A DNA stretch of 40,861 nucleotides from Erythrobacter donghaensis (GTDB lineage Bacteria > Pseudomonadota > Alphaproteobacteria > Sphingomonadales > Sphingomonadaceae). Below, piece by piece: positions 15,256 to 23,975 of this stretch. Every line of letters starts with the position of its first letter. The first letter of the stretch is position 1. Under the pieces are notes generated by a model. It made no database searches. It worked only from the letters and a program-made list of their open reading frames with translations, and was not told the DNA's origin. Both the position numbers and the translations under genes were made by a program. The stretch is from assembly GCF_001557325.1 (NCBI RefSeq), contig NZ_LSJS01000206.1:1-40861 (forward strand). The letters run 5' to 3'.

Positions 15256-16956
15256 ATGGCCGAGGCGCTTCCCGTCCCTGCCGATCCCGCAGGCCTGCCC
15301 GCTGCACCGCCCGCGCCTGCAAGCGGCTGGCGCACCATGCTGCCGCCCGGCATGCAGGGCTTCGTCAGCCAGCCCGCACTCGCCCGCGCGCTCCCTGCGC
15401 TGGGCGCCCTGGGCGCGGTCGCGGCTGCGGCCACGCTGTGGATGGCGATCTCCTCGGGCGCGGACCGCGTGCTCTACACCAGCCTCACCGACGCCGAGCG
15501 CGCCAAGGTGGTCGAAACGCTCGAGAGCGGCGGCATCGCCTATGCGATCGACAATTCCACCGGCGCGATCCGGGTGTCGGAGAACGATGTCTACCGCGCC
15601 AAGATGCTGGTCGCGAGCGACGCCGGGATCGCCGCGCCCGAAGGCGCCGAGGCGATGCTCGACGCGATGCCTCTGGGCACCTCGCGCACGCTGGAAGGCG
15701 AACGCCTGCGCCTCGCGCGTGAACGCGAGCTGATGCTGACGATCCGCGAGATCGACGGGATCGAGAGCGTGCGCGTCCACCTCGCCACGCCCGAACGCTC
15801 GGTCTTCGTGCGCGAGAACAATGCGCCCAGCGCTTCGGTGATGGTGCGGCTGGTGGGCGGGCGCAGCCTCAGTCCCGAGCAAGTGGGCGCGATCGTCAAC
15901 CTGGTTGCCGCCAGCGTCCCAGGGATGAGCCCCGATGCGGTGCGCGTGGTCGATCAGAACGGCCGCCTGCTCTCCGACCCCAAGTCGCAGCAGGGCGAGG
16001 GCCTCGATCTCCAGCGCGAGCACGAGGCCAAGCTGCGCGAACAGCTCGATGCGCTCCTGCTCCCCTTGCTGGGCGAGGGCAATTTCAGCGCCCAGGTGCA
16101 GGTCGAGCTCGAGAAGAGCGAGGTCACCACCGCGCGCGAGACCTACGAGAAGGAGGGCGCGATCCGCTCCGAGAGCGCGCGCGAGGCGACCCGCACCGGC
16201 ACTGCGCCCGCGGGCGGCGTCCCCGGCGTTCCGGCCAACACCCCGCCCCCGCAGGCGCAACTCGTCAACGGCCCGCCGCAGCCGACCACGCCCGCGCAGG
16301 CGACCACCTCCGACACCGAAACCGCGACCGACCGCGCCTATGAACTGGGCCGCGAGGTCGCCGTCACCACCGCTGGCCCGGGGGCGCTGAAGACGCTCTC
16401 GGTCGCGGTGGCGGTCAGCGACAAGGCCTTGAAGGCCGCCGCCCCGCTGACCCGCCAGCAATTGCAGGCGCTGGTGAGCGCGGCGGTGGGCGCGAACACC
16501 CAGCGCGGCGACACGGTGCAGGTCGTCGCCAGCAAGTTCGAGCCCGCCGATCTCACGCCGCCCGCCTTCTACGAAGAGCCGTGGTTCGCGATGCTGGTGC
16601 GCTATGGCACCGCGCTGATCGCGGTGCTGCTGGTGCTGCTGCTCGCGGTCAGGCCGCTGATCGGCAAGCTGCGCGGCGGCGGCGGGGGAGCCAAGGGCAA
16701 GAGCGGCGACGGGGCCGCTGCCGATGACGCGCCGCTGGCGCTCGCGGCGGATGACGAGGAAGCGGGCGAGGGCGCTGGCGCCCCGCTCGGCACCACCGAC
16801 AGCGGCGTCCCGCCCATGTCTCTTGATACCGATCTGCCGCGCCAGGTCGAACTCGCGCGGCGGCTCGCGGCGCAGCAGCCCGAGCGCGCGGTCGAGGCGC
16901 TCCAGCGCATGCTCGAAGCGCCCGAACCGCGCCCGGAGGAGGCTGAGGCGGCATGA
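15256..16956 (+). CDS. fliF: Flagellar MS-ring protein FliF
   Basis: A 566-residue ring protein, normal length. A first membrane helix lies at about residues 48-66, followed by the ring-building YscJ/FliF domain with LYTSLTDAERAKVVETLESG, 'AMPLGTSRTLEGERLRLAR' type blocks and 'IESVRVHLATPERSVFVREN'. A second membrane helix is at about 448-468, followed by a cytoplasmic tail ending in an acidic/Leu-containing helix that binds FliG. It forms the base on which the export gate, rotor and rod assemble. The stop overlaps the fliG ATG (ATGA). Confidence 0.96.
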   Translation: MAEALPVPADPAGLPAAPPAPASGWRTMLPPGMQGFVSQPALARALPALGALGAVAAAATLWMAISSGADRVLYTSLTDAERAKVVETLESGGIAYAIDNSTGAIRVSENDVYRAKMLVASDAGIAAPEGAEAMLDAMPLGTSRTLEGERLRLARERELMLTIREIDGIESVRVHLATPERSVFVRENNAPSASVMVRLVGGRSLSPEQVGAIVNLVAASVPGMSPDAVRVVDQNGRLLSDPKSQQGEGLDLQREHEAKLREQLDALLLPLLGEGNFSAQVQVELEKSEVTTARETYEKEGAIRSESAREATRTGTAPAGGVPGVPANTPPPQAQLVNGPPQPTTPAQATTSDTETATDRAYELGREVAVTTAGPGALKTLSVAVAVSDKALKAAAPLTRQQLQALVSAAVGANTQRGDTVQVVASKFEPADLTPPAFYEEPWFAMLVRYGTALIAVLLVLLLAVRPLIGKLRGGGGGAKGKSGDGAAADDAPLALAADDEEAGEGAGAPLGTTDSGVPPMSLDTDLPRQVELARRLAAQQPERAVEALQRMLEAPEPRPEEAEAA

Positions 16957-17984
16957 CGCCCGAAGCGCTCCCCACCCCCGCCGCCCCCGCGCCGCTGCTG
17001 ACCCGCGTCGACCGCGCCGCGGTGTTCCTGATGCTGCTCGGCGACGAGGAGGCGACCGGGCTGCTCTCGCGCCTCTCGCCGCAAGAGCTCGAGAAGCTCG
17101 GCGCGGCGATGATGGCGCTGGGCGAGATCGAACAGCCGCACATGGCCGAGGCGCTCGCCGATTTCGCGGGCGAGGCGGCGCGCGAGATGCTGCCGATGCG
17201 CGGGCGGGGCGACCGGGTGCGCACGCTGCTCGACAAGGCGCTGGGCCCCGCGCGCGCGGAGAGCATGATGCAGCGCATCGAGCCCGATGCCGCCCCGCGC
17301 TCGCTCGAGCTGGCGAAGTGGCTCGCGCCCGGCGTGTTGGTGCGCCTGATCCTCGATGAACACCCGCAGGTGATCGCCGCGCTGCTTCTCCTGATCGAGC
17401 CCGAGCCTGCCGCCGAGGTGCTGGCGATGCTGCCGCTCGAACTCCAGACGCTGGTGGTCGAGCGCGTCGCCAAGAGCGGTTCGATCTCCGTCACCGCGAT
17501 CGCCACCATCGACACGCTGCTGACCCAGCGCATCTCCGCCACCTATGGCACCGCGGCGCTGATGTTGGGCGGGCCGCGCGAAGCGGCGAACCTCATCAAC
17601 CTTGCGGCCGGAGAGCTGCGGGGCACCGTGCTCCCCGCGATCGCCGAGCGCGATGCGCCGCTCGCCGAGAAGATCGAGGAGGAGCTGTTCACCTTCGAGA
17701 TGCTGTTCGCGCTCGACCCGATGTCGATGGGGCGCCTGCTGCGCGATGTCGACAACGAGAAGCTGGTCGATGCGCTCAAGGGCCTCAGGGAACCCGAGCG
17801 CGCGCCCTTCTTCGCCGCCATGTCGAGCCGCGCGGCGGACGGCGTGCGCGACGAGATCGACCTGCGCGGGCGGCTGGCCAAGAAGGACGTCGCCGCGGCG
17901 CAGAAGGCGATCGTCGAGATCGCCCGCGGGCTGGCCGATGCGGGCGAGATCGTGATCGGAAGCGGCAATGGCGAATTCGTCTGA
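16953..17984 (+). CDS. fliG: Flagellar motor switch protein FliG
   Basis: A 343-residue rotor protein, a little longer than enteric FliG (331). The N-terminal FliF-binding region begins 'LTRVDRAAVFLMLLGDEEAT'. The middle has the EHPQVIAALLLLIEPEPAAE armadillo block. The C-terminal torque domain contains MSMGRLLRDVDNEKLVDALK, with the Arg/Asp/Lys residues that face MotA, and ends GLADAGEIVIGSGNGEFV, nearly identical in pattern to the enteric end. It transmits torque from the MotAB stators. It overlaps fliH by 17 bases. Confidence 0.97.
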   Translation: MTPEALPTPAAPAPLLTRVDRAAVFLMLLGDEEATGLLSRLSPQELEKLGAAMMALGEIEQPHMAEALADFAGEAAREMLPMRGRGDRVRTLLDKALGPARAESMMQRIEPDAAPRSLELAKWLAPGVLVRLILDEHPQVIAALLLLIEPEPAAEVLAMLPLELQTLVVERVAKSGSISVTAIATIDTLLTQRISATYGTAALMLGGPREAANLINLAAGELRGTVLPAIAERDAPLAEKIEEELFTFEMLFALDPMSMGRLLRDVDNEKLVDALKGLREPERAPFFAAMSSRAADGVRDEIDLRGRLAKKDVAAAQKAIVEIARGLADAGEIVIGSGNGEFV

Positions 17985-18627
17985 TTGGGTCGGCGCGTTT
18001 GCCGCCGCGCCCGATCCCGACATCGCCGAGGAGAACGCCCCCGGCTGGCTCGCGCTGCTTGGCGAGGGCGAGACCGCGGGCTTCCGCGAGGCGCCGCTGT
18101 TCGCTGCGCCCGAGGAGCCTGCTCCACCTCCCGCGCCGGCGGCGGCCGATGCCGATGAACCCGATCGCCACGCCGAGGCGCTCGCGCGGGCCCATGCCGA
18201 TGGCATCGCCGCAGGCCGCGCCGCCGCCGAAGCCGAAGGCGAGGCGCGCAGCGCACGCCAGCGGGCCCTGCGCCTGACCTTCCGCACGCTCGACGAGGTC
18301 GCGCTCGGCGTGCTGGCCGATGATCTGGCCGCGACCGTCCTCCACCTGTGCGACGGCGTGCTGGGCGAGGCCGCGCGCGATCCGTCCGCCTTGCGCGAGC
18401 GCTGCATCGCCGCCGCGCGCCGGATCGGCGGGGCGGCCGACACGCTGGTGCTGCATCTCCACCCGGATGACATCGCGCTCCTGGGCGAAGAGGCGCTTGC
18501 CGCGATGCGGATTGTGCCCGATGCCGCACTCGAACCCGGCAGCGTCGTGATCGAGGGTGCGGAGGGCACGGTCAGCGACGGCCCGGCCGAATGGCGCCGG
18601 GCGATTGCCGCAGCGCTGCGCCTGTGA
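17968..18627 (+). CDS. fliH: Flagellar assembly protein FliH (ATPase regulator)
   Basis: A 219-residue protein between fliG and fliI, the standard place for fliH. The N-terminal third is acidic and Ala/Pro-rich; an Ala/Glu-rich helix (HAEALARAHADGIAAGRAAA) matches the family's GxxxG-type coiled region. The C-terminal half has 'LHLHPDDIALLGEEAL', the V/L-R-x-x-P-x-D pattern shared with HrpE/YscL. It holds FliI in check and links it to the rotor and export gate. Low sequence conservation makes the call mostly positional plus C-terminal pattern. GTGA overlap with fliI. Confidence 0.85.
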   Translation: MANSSDWVGAFAAAPDPDIAEENAPGWLALLGEGETAGFREAPLFAAPEEPAPPPAPAAADADEPDRHAEALARAHADGIAAGRAAAEAEGEARSARQRALRLTFRTLDEVALGVLADDLAATVLHLCDGVLGEAARDPSALRERCIAAARRIGGAADTLVLHLHPDDIALLGEEALAAMRIVPDAALEPGSVVIEGAEGTVSDGPAEWRRAIAAALRL

Positions 18628-19949
18628 TCGGCGAACTTCAACTCGATCTCGCGCGGATGCGCGCCGCGCCGGTCGCCAGTGGCCCGGTGCTGACCGGCCG
18701 GGTGGTGACCTGCGACGGCGGTCTGATCGAGGTCGCCGGGCTCCCGCTGCCGGTCGGCTCGCTCGGCCTGATCGAGAACGATGCCGGGGCCGAGTGCCTC
18801 GCCGAGGTGATCGGCTTTCGCGCAGGGCACTCGCTGATGATGCTGCTGGGCGATGCGATGCTGCTGCGCCCGCAGGCGCGGGTGCGCGCGCTCGGCCAGC
18901 CCGGCGAGGTGCGCGTCGGCGAGGCGCTGCTCGGGCGCGCGGTCGATGCGCTGGGCGATCCGATCGACGGCGGCCCGCGGCTCGATCTGCCGCAGGCCTG
19001 GCCGCTCGGCGGCAGGCGCGAGGGCGCGCTGGAGCGGGCGAGTGTCGAGGCGCCCTTCGATTGCGGGGTGCGCGCGATCAATGCGCTCGCCGCGATGGGG
19101 GTCGGTCAGCGGCTCGGGATCATGGCGGGCTCGGGCGTGGGCAAATCGGTGCTGGTCGACACCATCGCCGGCCACGCGGTCGCCGATGTCACCGTGGTCG
19201 CGCTGATCGGCGAGCGCGCGCGCGAGGTCTCGGACTTCGTGGGCCGGCACATGGTCGGGCACCGGCGCGGCGGGATCGTGGTGGTCGCCGTCCCCGCCGA
19301 CCACGCGCCCAACCTGCGGCTGCGCGCAGCGCAATATGCCTGCGCGATCGGCGAATATTTCCGCGCGCAGGGCAAGCGCGTGCTGCTGATCCTCGACAGC
19401 CTGACCCGCGTCGCCCATGCCGCGCGCGAGCTCGCGCTGGTGCTGGGCGAGCCCGGCGCGGCGCGGGGCTATCCCCCTTCTGCGCTCGCGGCGATCACGC
19501 GGCTGGTGGAGCGCGCGGGCAATTCGGCAAGGACGGGCGGGGCGATGACGGGGATCTACACCGTGCTCGCCGATGGCGACGACACCAACGACCCCGTGGT
19601 CGACACCGCGCGCGCGATCCTCGACGGCCACATCGTGCTCTCGCGCGAGCTGGCGGCGCGCGGGCACTATCCCGCGATCGATATCCCCGCCTCGCTGAGC
19701 CGGGTGATGGACGATGTCGTGACCCCGCCCGTCGCCGCAGCGGCGCGGCGTCTGCGGGCGCTGATCGCGGCGCGCGAGAGCGGGCGCGATCTGGTCATGA
19801 TGGGCGCCTATCGCGCCGGGGGCGACCCGCTGCTCGACGAGGCGCTGGCGCTTTCGGGGCCGATCGACGCCTTCCTCACCCAGCCCCGGGGCGAGGCGGT
19901 GGGGCTGGCGGCGAGCCAGCAGGCGCTGCTCGAACTGATGCATGCGTGA
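18624..19949 (+). CDS. fliI: Flagellar export ATPase FliI
   Basis: A 441-residue F1-beta-like ATPase, normal length. Walker A GSGVGKS is at about residues 169-175, Walker B is within RVLLILDSLTRVAHAAREL, and the family blocks 'FDCGVRAINALAAMGVGQRL', RGYPPSALAAITRLVERAGN and 'GHIVLSRELAARGHYPAIDI' are all present. GTG 18624 is chosen because it overlaps the fliH stop (GTGA) and gives the usual N-terminus; an in-frame upstream ATG at 18591 would intrude into fliH. It energises substrate release at the export gate. It overlaps fliJ by 8 bases. Confidence 0.96.
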   Translation: MIGELQLDLARMRAAPVASGPVLTGRVVTCDGGLIEVAGLPLPVGSLGLIENDAGAECLAEVIGFRAGHSLMMLLGDAMLLRPQARVRALGQPGEVRVGEALLGRAVDALGDPIDGGPRLDLPQAWPLGGRREGALERASVEAPFDCGVRAINALAAMGVGQRLGIMAGSGVGKSVLVDTIAGHAVADVTVVALIGERAREVSDFVGRHMVGHRRGGIVVVAVPADHAPNLRLRAAQYACAIGEYFRAQGKRVLLILDSLTRVAHAARELALVLGEPGAARGYPPSALAAITRLVERAGNSARTGGAMTGIYTVLADGDDTNDPVVDTARAILDGHIVLSRELAARGHYPAIDIPASLSRVMDDVVTPPVAAAARRLRALIAARESGRDLVMMGAYRAGGDPLLDEALALSGPIDAFLTQPRGEAVGLAASQQALLELMHA

Positions 19950-20379
19950 AGCCCGCCGCCTCGCGCTGCTCAGACGGCAGAGCCTGATCGCCGAGGTCGC
20001 GCGCAAGCAGGCCCTGCGCGCGCTGGCCGAGGCGCTCGAGGCCGAGGCGCGCGGGGCCGCACTCGCCGCGCGCAGCCTGCGCCTGGTCGCGGCAAGCGCG
20101 GCGCGCGAGGGGGCGACCACCGGCGCGGCGCTGGCCCAGCGCGCGGCCTTCACCGCGGGGCTTGCCCAGCTCGCCGCCAATGCCGGGGACGCGGCGCGCG
20201 ATGCCGCCCGCCAGCGCGAATGGCAGGCCGACGCGCTTGCCCGCACCGAGACCCGCGCGAAGCGCCTTGCCGAGATGAGCACGGAGGCGCGCGTGGCGCT
20301 CGCAGCCGCGCAGGAACGCCGGGCGGCGGCCCGCGAGGTGCCGCTGGCACGCAAGTTGCAGAGCCGTCGGGACGACTGA
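19942..20379 (+). CDS. fliJ: Flagellar export chaperone FliJ
   Basis: A 145-residue protein made almost entirely of charged, Ala-rich helix, expected to fold as the two-helix coiled coil of FliJ that sits in the FliI hexamer like the gamma subunit of F1. Length (enteric 147) and position between fliI and fliK support the call; the sequence itself is not diagnostic. The last codons (20345-20360) also contain a consensus-perfect sigma-54 promoter pattern for the genes downstream. Confidence 0.82.
   Translation: MREARRLALLRRQSLIAEVARKQALRALAEALEAEARGAALAARSLRLVAASAAREGATTGAALAQRAAFTAGLAQLAANAGDAARDAARQREWQADALARTETRAKRLAEMSTEARVALAAAQERRAAAREVPLARKLQSRRDD
20345..20360 (+). promoter_or_regulatory. 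Consensus-perfect sigma-54 promoter ahead of fliK, inside fliJ
   Basis: TGGCAC (20345-20350), five bases, TTGCA (20356-20360): every consensus position of the -24/-12 element matches. It is in the 3' end of fliJ. Transcription would start near 20371, about 33 bases before the fliK ATG at 20404. It would let fliK-fliL-fliM and the export genes be expressed separately from fliE-fliJ. Confidence 0.72.
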
Positions 20380-20403
20380 TCTGCCCCCTCCAGCGCGACA
20401 AGG

Positions 20404-22038
20404 ATGATGCCCGCCGTGACCAGCCTGCTCCCGCTCCTGCCCGACGGCCCGAGGCCTTCCGCCACCGACGCGCTGGCGGGTGGCCCCGCGCCCGCGCCTG
20501 CGCCTGCGCCCGGCGGCGCGATGCCCAACTTCGCCGACCTGCTCGAGGCGTTCGCGGCACCCGCGCCCGCGCCTGTGCCCGCGCCTGCGTCCGCGCCTGC
20601 GTCCGAAGACGCTCCGTCGTTGCCCCCCCTGCTCCAGGCCGAGGCCGCGCCGACGGGCGCGCTCGCCGGATGGCCGGGCGGCAAGATCCTGCCGGAATCG
20701 GGCGCGCTCTTGCCGCCGGCCCTGCCGCCCGGCGATGGGCCGGCTGTCCGGATCGCGGCGCCCACGAGCGTGCCGACCCCGCCTGCTGCCGCACCCCGCG
20801 CGCCGCACCAGGGCCCTGCAGTGTCGGCGCGCACGCCCGGGGTCGAAGACGAGGCGCTGCCTCACGCCGCTGCGCTGCCCCACCTCGCGCTGCGGCCCGA
20901 GCCGCGCGATCCCCTCGGCGGCCCCCTCGGCAGCGCGAGCCTCGCTCCGGCCGAACCGGAAGACGCCGCCCCCGCACCGGGGGACAAGGCGGCGGCGCCC
21001 GAAGCGGCGCTGGCGGCCATTCCCGATCCCGCGACCCTGCCGCAAGCGCTTGCGCCGACGCTGCCCCTTGATCCGGCGATGCCCGGTGAGGGCGTTGCCG
21101 CAAACCTCGTGCCCGCTTCGCCGCCTCCGCCCGCGACCTGGGCGACCGGCGCAAGCGCCGCCCCGGCCGCGCTTGCGGTTGTTGCTGTCCCGCGCGCCGC
21201 TGCCTTTGCGCGCCCTGCCGCCGCGCCCGGCGCCGGGGTGGAGACGAGCGGAGGCCCTGCGCGGCCCGGCTTGCCCGCACCGGCGGCCTCCCCGCTTGCG
21301 CGCGGCGAGGCGCCGGGCGCAGGGGCAGGGGCGTTGGCGGCGGATGCCCTGCCCGCGCCTGCGCCCGCGCTGGCGGCGGAGCCGGTCTTCGCTTCTGCTG
21401 CGGGCACAACCGCTCTGCCGGATGCCGGGATCGCCGCTGCCTCCGCGAATGCCTCTGCCGCCACGCCCGCCGCCGGCTCGCCCGTCGCGGCGTCGTCCCC
21501 AGCCGTTGCGCCGCTCCCCGAGCGTCCCGCCGATGCACGGGGGGCGATCGCCGCCCCTGCCGCGCCGCAGCTCGAATCCGCCATCGCCCAGGTCGGCGAC
21601 ATCCGCGAGGCGCTGCGCAATGCGCGGCCCGCGATGACGCTCACCCATGCCGAGTTCGGGGCGGTCTCGCTCAGGCTCGAACCGGCCGCGCCCGACCAGT
21701 GGCGCGCGGTGCTGGCGAGCCGCGATCCCGGCTTCGTCCCCGCGATCCACGCCGCGCTCGAGACCCGCGCCATCGCCGCTGCCGCCGAGAGCTCGGCGAG
21801 CTTCTCGGGCCATTCCGGCGCGTCCCAGAATGGGGCTGGCGACCAGCGTTACGGATCATCCCCTAACGGCGGTCAAGGATCGCCTCAACCATACCTGGGC
21901 CAATCGGGTCACCGAGACGGCGAGGCTGCGCCGGATCACCGCCGCCCCTCCACCGCCGCCGAACTGGCGGCGCGCGGGGCAAGCGAGGCGGAGGATCCCG
22001 CAGCCCTTGCCTCGGGATCGGGCGGCCTGTTCGCCTGA
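20404..22038 (+). CDS. fliK: Hook-length control protein FliK
   Basis: A 544-residue protein dominated by Ala and Pro, as in FliK rulers. The conserved C-terminal domain is recognisable around residues 390-465: 'ALRNARPAMTLTHAEFGAVS' and LRLEPAAPDQWRAVL, which matches the LxPxxLGxxxVxL type block. About 80 polar, Gly/Ser/Gln-rich residues follow it, so the conserved domain is not at the very end. Near residues 24-65 runs a stretch of alternating Ala-Pro encoded by GCGCCT/GCGCCC repeats. FliK measures the hook and switches the export gate (FlhB) to filament substrates. ATG 20404 is used; a second ATG is adjacent. Preceded by a sigma-54 type promoter. Confidence 0.88.
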   Translation: MMPAVTSLLPLLPDGPRPSATDALAGGPAPAPAPAPGGAMPNFADLLEAFAAPAPAPVPAPASAPASEDAPSLPPLLQAEAAPTGALAGWPGGKILPESGALLPPALPPGDGPAVRIAAPTSVPTPPAAAPRAPHQGPAVSARTPGVEDEALPHAAALPHLALRPEPRDPLGGPLGSASLAPAEPEDAAPAPGDKAAAPEAALAAIPDPATLPQALAPTLPLDPAMPGEGVAANLVPASPPPPATWATGASAAPAALAVVAVPRAAAFARPAAAPGAGVETSGGPARPGLPAPAASPLARGEAPGAGAGALAADALPAPAPALAAEPVFASAAGTTALPDAGIAAASANASAATPAAGSPVAASSPAVAPLPERPADARGAIAAPAAPQLESAIAQVGDIREALRNARPAMTLTHAEFGAVSLRLEPAAPDQWRAVLASRDPGFVPAIHAALETRAIAAAAESSASFSGHSGASQNGAGDQRYGSSPNGGQGSPQPYLGQSGHRDGEAAPDHRRPSTAAELAARGASEAEDPAALASGSGGLFA

Positions 22039-22075
22039 TCGCGGCGGGCGCGACACGACATGGAGCTGACAGGGC

Positions 22076-22684
22076 ATGGCGAAGGGTAAGGACAAGGCCG
22101 AGGGCGGCGCCGGAGACGGCGGGGGCGGCAAGTCGGGCAAGGGCGGGCTGGTCAAGATCGTGCTCGGCGCGGTGCTGCTGCTCGGCACCGGCGCGGGCGG
22201 GGCTTACGGCGCCTATGCGATGGGCCTGTTCGGCGGCGGCGAGGGCGAGCACAAGATCGACGAGCCCAAGCTGGTGCGCAAGGACGAGGAAGACCCCTAC
22301 GCCCCCCCGTCCAAGGACAAGGACAAGGAAGGCGCCGGTACCGTCTACGGCGAGGGCGGCAGCAAGTACCGCACCGCCTACTATTCCTTTGAGGAGGCCT
22401 TCACGTCCAATCTCGCGGATTCGGCGGGGCTGATCCAGGTCGAACTGGCGGTCTCGACCCGCCGCGACGGGCGCGTGCTGCAATGGGTCAAGGTTCACGA
22501 ACTCGCGATCCGCTCCGCAATCCTCGGCCAGCTCGCCGCGACCACCGAGGCCGAGGCCTATGATGTCGAGGGCAAGAAGAAGCTCGCCCAGCGGCTGACC
22601 AAGGCGGTCAACCAGGTGCTGGAGGAGCAGGAAGGCTTTGGCGGGATCGACGCGGTGGTCTTCAAGGGCTTCCTGGTCCAATGA
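22076..22684 (+). CDS. fliL: Flagellar basal body-associated protein FliL
   Basis: A 202-residue inner-membrane protein. A Lys/Gly-rich cytoplasmic start, one membrane helix at about residues 29-53, a charged periplasmic linker (many Lys, Asp and Glu near 60-85), then the FliL domain with YYSFEEAFTSNLADSAGLIQ and VELAVSTR, and the end 'AVVFKGFLVQ' typical of FliL (…YFTDFVIQ in others). The FliL domain packs around stators and supports torque. The stop overlaps the fliM ATG (ATGA). The linker is longer than in enteric FliL (about 154 residues). Confidence 0.93.
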   Translation: MAKGKDKAEGGAGDGGGGKSGKGGLVKIVLGAVLLLGTGAGGAYGAYAMGLFGGGEGEHKIDEPKLVRKDEEDPYAPPSKDKDKEGAGTVYGEGGSKYRTAYYSFEEAFTSNLADSAGLIQVELAVSTRRDGRVLQWVKVHELAIRSAILGQLAATTEAEAYDVEGKKKLAQRLTKAVNQVLEEQEGFGGIDAVVFKGFLVQ

Positions 22685-23625
22685 GGATGGGCAATGATTT
22701 CGCGCCCGCGCGCGCCGCGGCGGTGCATTGCGCCGAGCTGACGACGCGTGGGCCCCGCCCGGAGGAAAGCGCCGCGCTGATGGCGGCATGGCGCCGCGAT
22801 CTGGCGCGGCTGCTGGCCGACGACCTGTCGGGGCTGCTCTCGGGCGACCGGCTCGATGTGAACGTCACCGAGCCCGAGCGCCTCACCGGCGCCGACGCGC
22901 TGCGCAGGATCGGGCCGCTCGCCGCCAACAGCCTGATCCGCTGCGGGGCGAGCGGGGAGACCGCGCTCCTGAGCTTCGATTTCGCCACCGCGATCGCGCT
23001 CACCGACCGCAGCTTCGGCGGCGACGGGCGGGTCAGTGGGCATGTGCCCGAGGCCCTGCCGCGCTCGGCCGCGCTGCTGGTGGAGGAGACCGCGACGATG
23101 ATCGCGGGCGCGATCACCGCGGCGAGTTATGGCGACATGCCGCCCCCGGCGGGGGCCTCCACGAGGGGTGAGGTGATCGTGCGCAGCGAGAGCGCGGCGC
23201 GATTGAAGCCCTTCGCGCTCGATGCCCAGACGCTGTTCTTCGTGCTCGAGATCGCCAACCGTCAGGGCTGCACCTGGCGCGCGGCGCTGGCGGTGTCGGC
23301 CGAGCGCATGGCGCGGCTGCTGCCCGGCGGCGGGCGGCGCCTGCGCCCGCGACCTGCGCGCACGGCGGCGAGCCCCTTCGCCGCGCCCTTTGCCGAGGTG
23401 CCGCTGGCGCTCCACGTGGTGCTCGCCGAATTCGACCTGTCGCTGGCGCGGCTCCAGAGCCTTGCCCCGGGCGACACCATCCCGCTCGCGATGGGCCGGC
23501 AGGTGCCGCTGCTGGCGGGCGAGACGCTGGTCGCCCAAGGCAGCGTCGGCGCCGCCGAGGACCGCATGGCGATCCGCCTCACCCGCATTCCCCAATCCGT
23601 CCAGCCTGAAGGTGTCGCACCATGA
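22681..23625 (+). CDS. fliM: Flagellar motor switch protein FliM, lacking the usual CheY-binding N-terminus
   Basis: A 314-residue C-ring protein (family about 330). The middle domain (about residues 35-190) is CheC-like but divergent; the C-terminal SpoA domain (about 235-310) has VPLALHVVLAEFDLSLARLQ and LAPGDTIPLA, as in FliM/FliN. The usual first residues, LSQDEIDALL, which bind phospho-CheY, are absent: the protein starts MRMGNDFAPARAAAVHCAEL. An alternative start at 22687 removes two residues and does not restore the motif. Position between fliL and fliN, with ATGA overlaps on both sides, makes the identity secure. How direction or speed is signalled is open. Confidence 0.9.
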   Translation: MRMGNDFAPARAAAVHCAELTTRGPRPEESAALMAAWRRDLARLLADDLSGLLSGDRLDVNVTEPERLTGADALRRIGPLAANSLIRCGASGETALLSFDFATAIALTDRSFGGDGRVSGHVPEALPRSAALLVEETATMIAGAITAASYGDMPPPAGASTRGEVIVRSESAARLKPFALDAQTLFFVLEIANRQGCTWRAALAVSAERMARLLPGGGRRLRPRPARTAASPFAAPFAEVPLALHVVLAEFDLSLARLQSLAPGDTIPLAMGRQVPLLAGETLVAQGSVGAAEDRMAIRLTRIPQSVQPEGVAP

Positions 23626-23954
23626 CCGCTTACCAACCCGCCGCTTTCGCCCGTTTCGGCGACGTTGCCGTGCGCCTCTCGGTCGAGCTCGGCCGTACCG
23701 AAATGCCCCTGCGCGAGGTGCTGATGCTGGGCGAGGGGAGCACCGTGACGCTCGACCGGCTGACCGACGAGCTGCTCGATGTCACCGCCAACGGCCGCGT
23801 GATTGCACGCGGCGAGGTGGTGGCGGAGAAGGGCCGCTTTGCGCTCCGGATCGTCAGCCTCGTGGGCGAGGACGGGCAGGACGTTCCGCCCTCGGGCGAA
23901 GTCGCGGCGCCGACACCCGCCGCGCCTGCCGTTTCCACCGACGACGCGCTGTAA
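23622..23954 (+). CDS. fliN: Flagellar motor switch protein FliN
   Basis: A 110-residue C-ring protein with a single SpoA domain: FGDVAVRLSVELGRTEMPLR then EVLMLGEGSTVTLDRLTDE and 'NGRVIARGEVVAEKGRFALR', all matching the family. The C-terminal 25 residues are Ala/Pro-rich and probably disordered, an extension relative to short FliN proteins. It forms the bottom of the C ring and docks FliH-FliI. ATGA overlap with fliM; fliO follows after 21 bases. Confidence 0.95.
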   Translation: MTAYQPAAFARFGDVAVRLSVELGRTEMPLREVLMLGEGSTVTLDRLTDELLDVTANGRVIARGEVVAEKGRFALRIVSLVGEDGQDVPPSGEVAAPTPAAPAVSTDDAL

Positions 23955-23975
23955 GCGGGCGAGGGGTCGCAGACC

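Noticed and set aside
16602..20834. A 1410-codon open frame on the minus strand opposite fliF-fliK
   Set aside because: It lies wholly opposite well-recognised genes; long antisense frames arise from GC-rich third positions. Its translation is low-complexity Arg/Ala/Ser with no domain.
23792..23807. CGGCCG-N5-TTGCA inside fliN
   Set aside because: Good -12 element but poor -24 element, and no gene start follows at a suitable distance.
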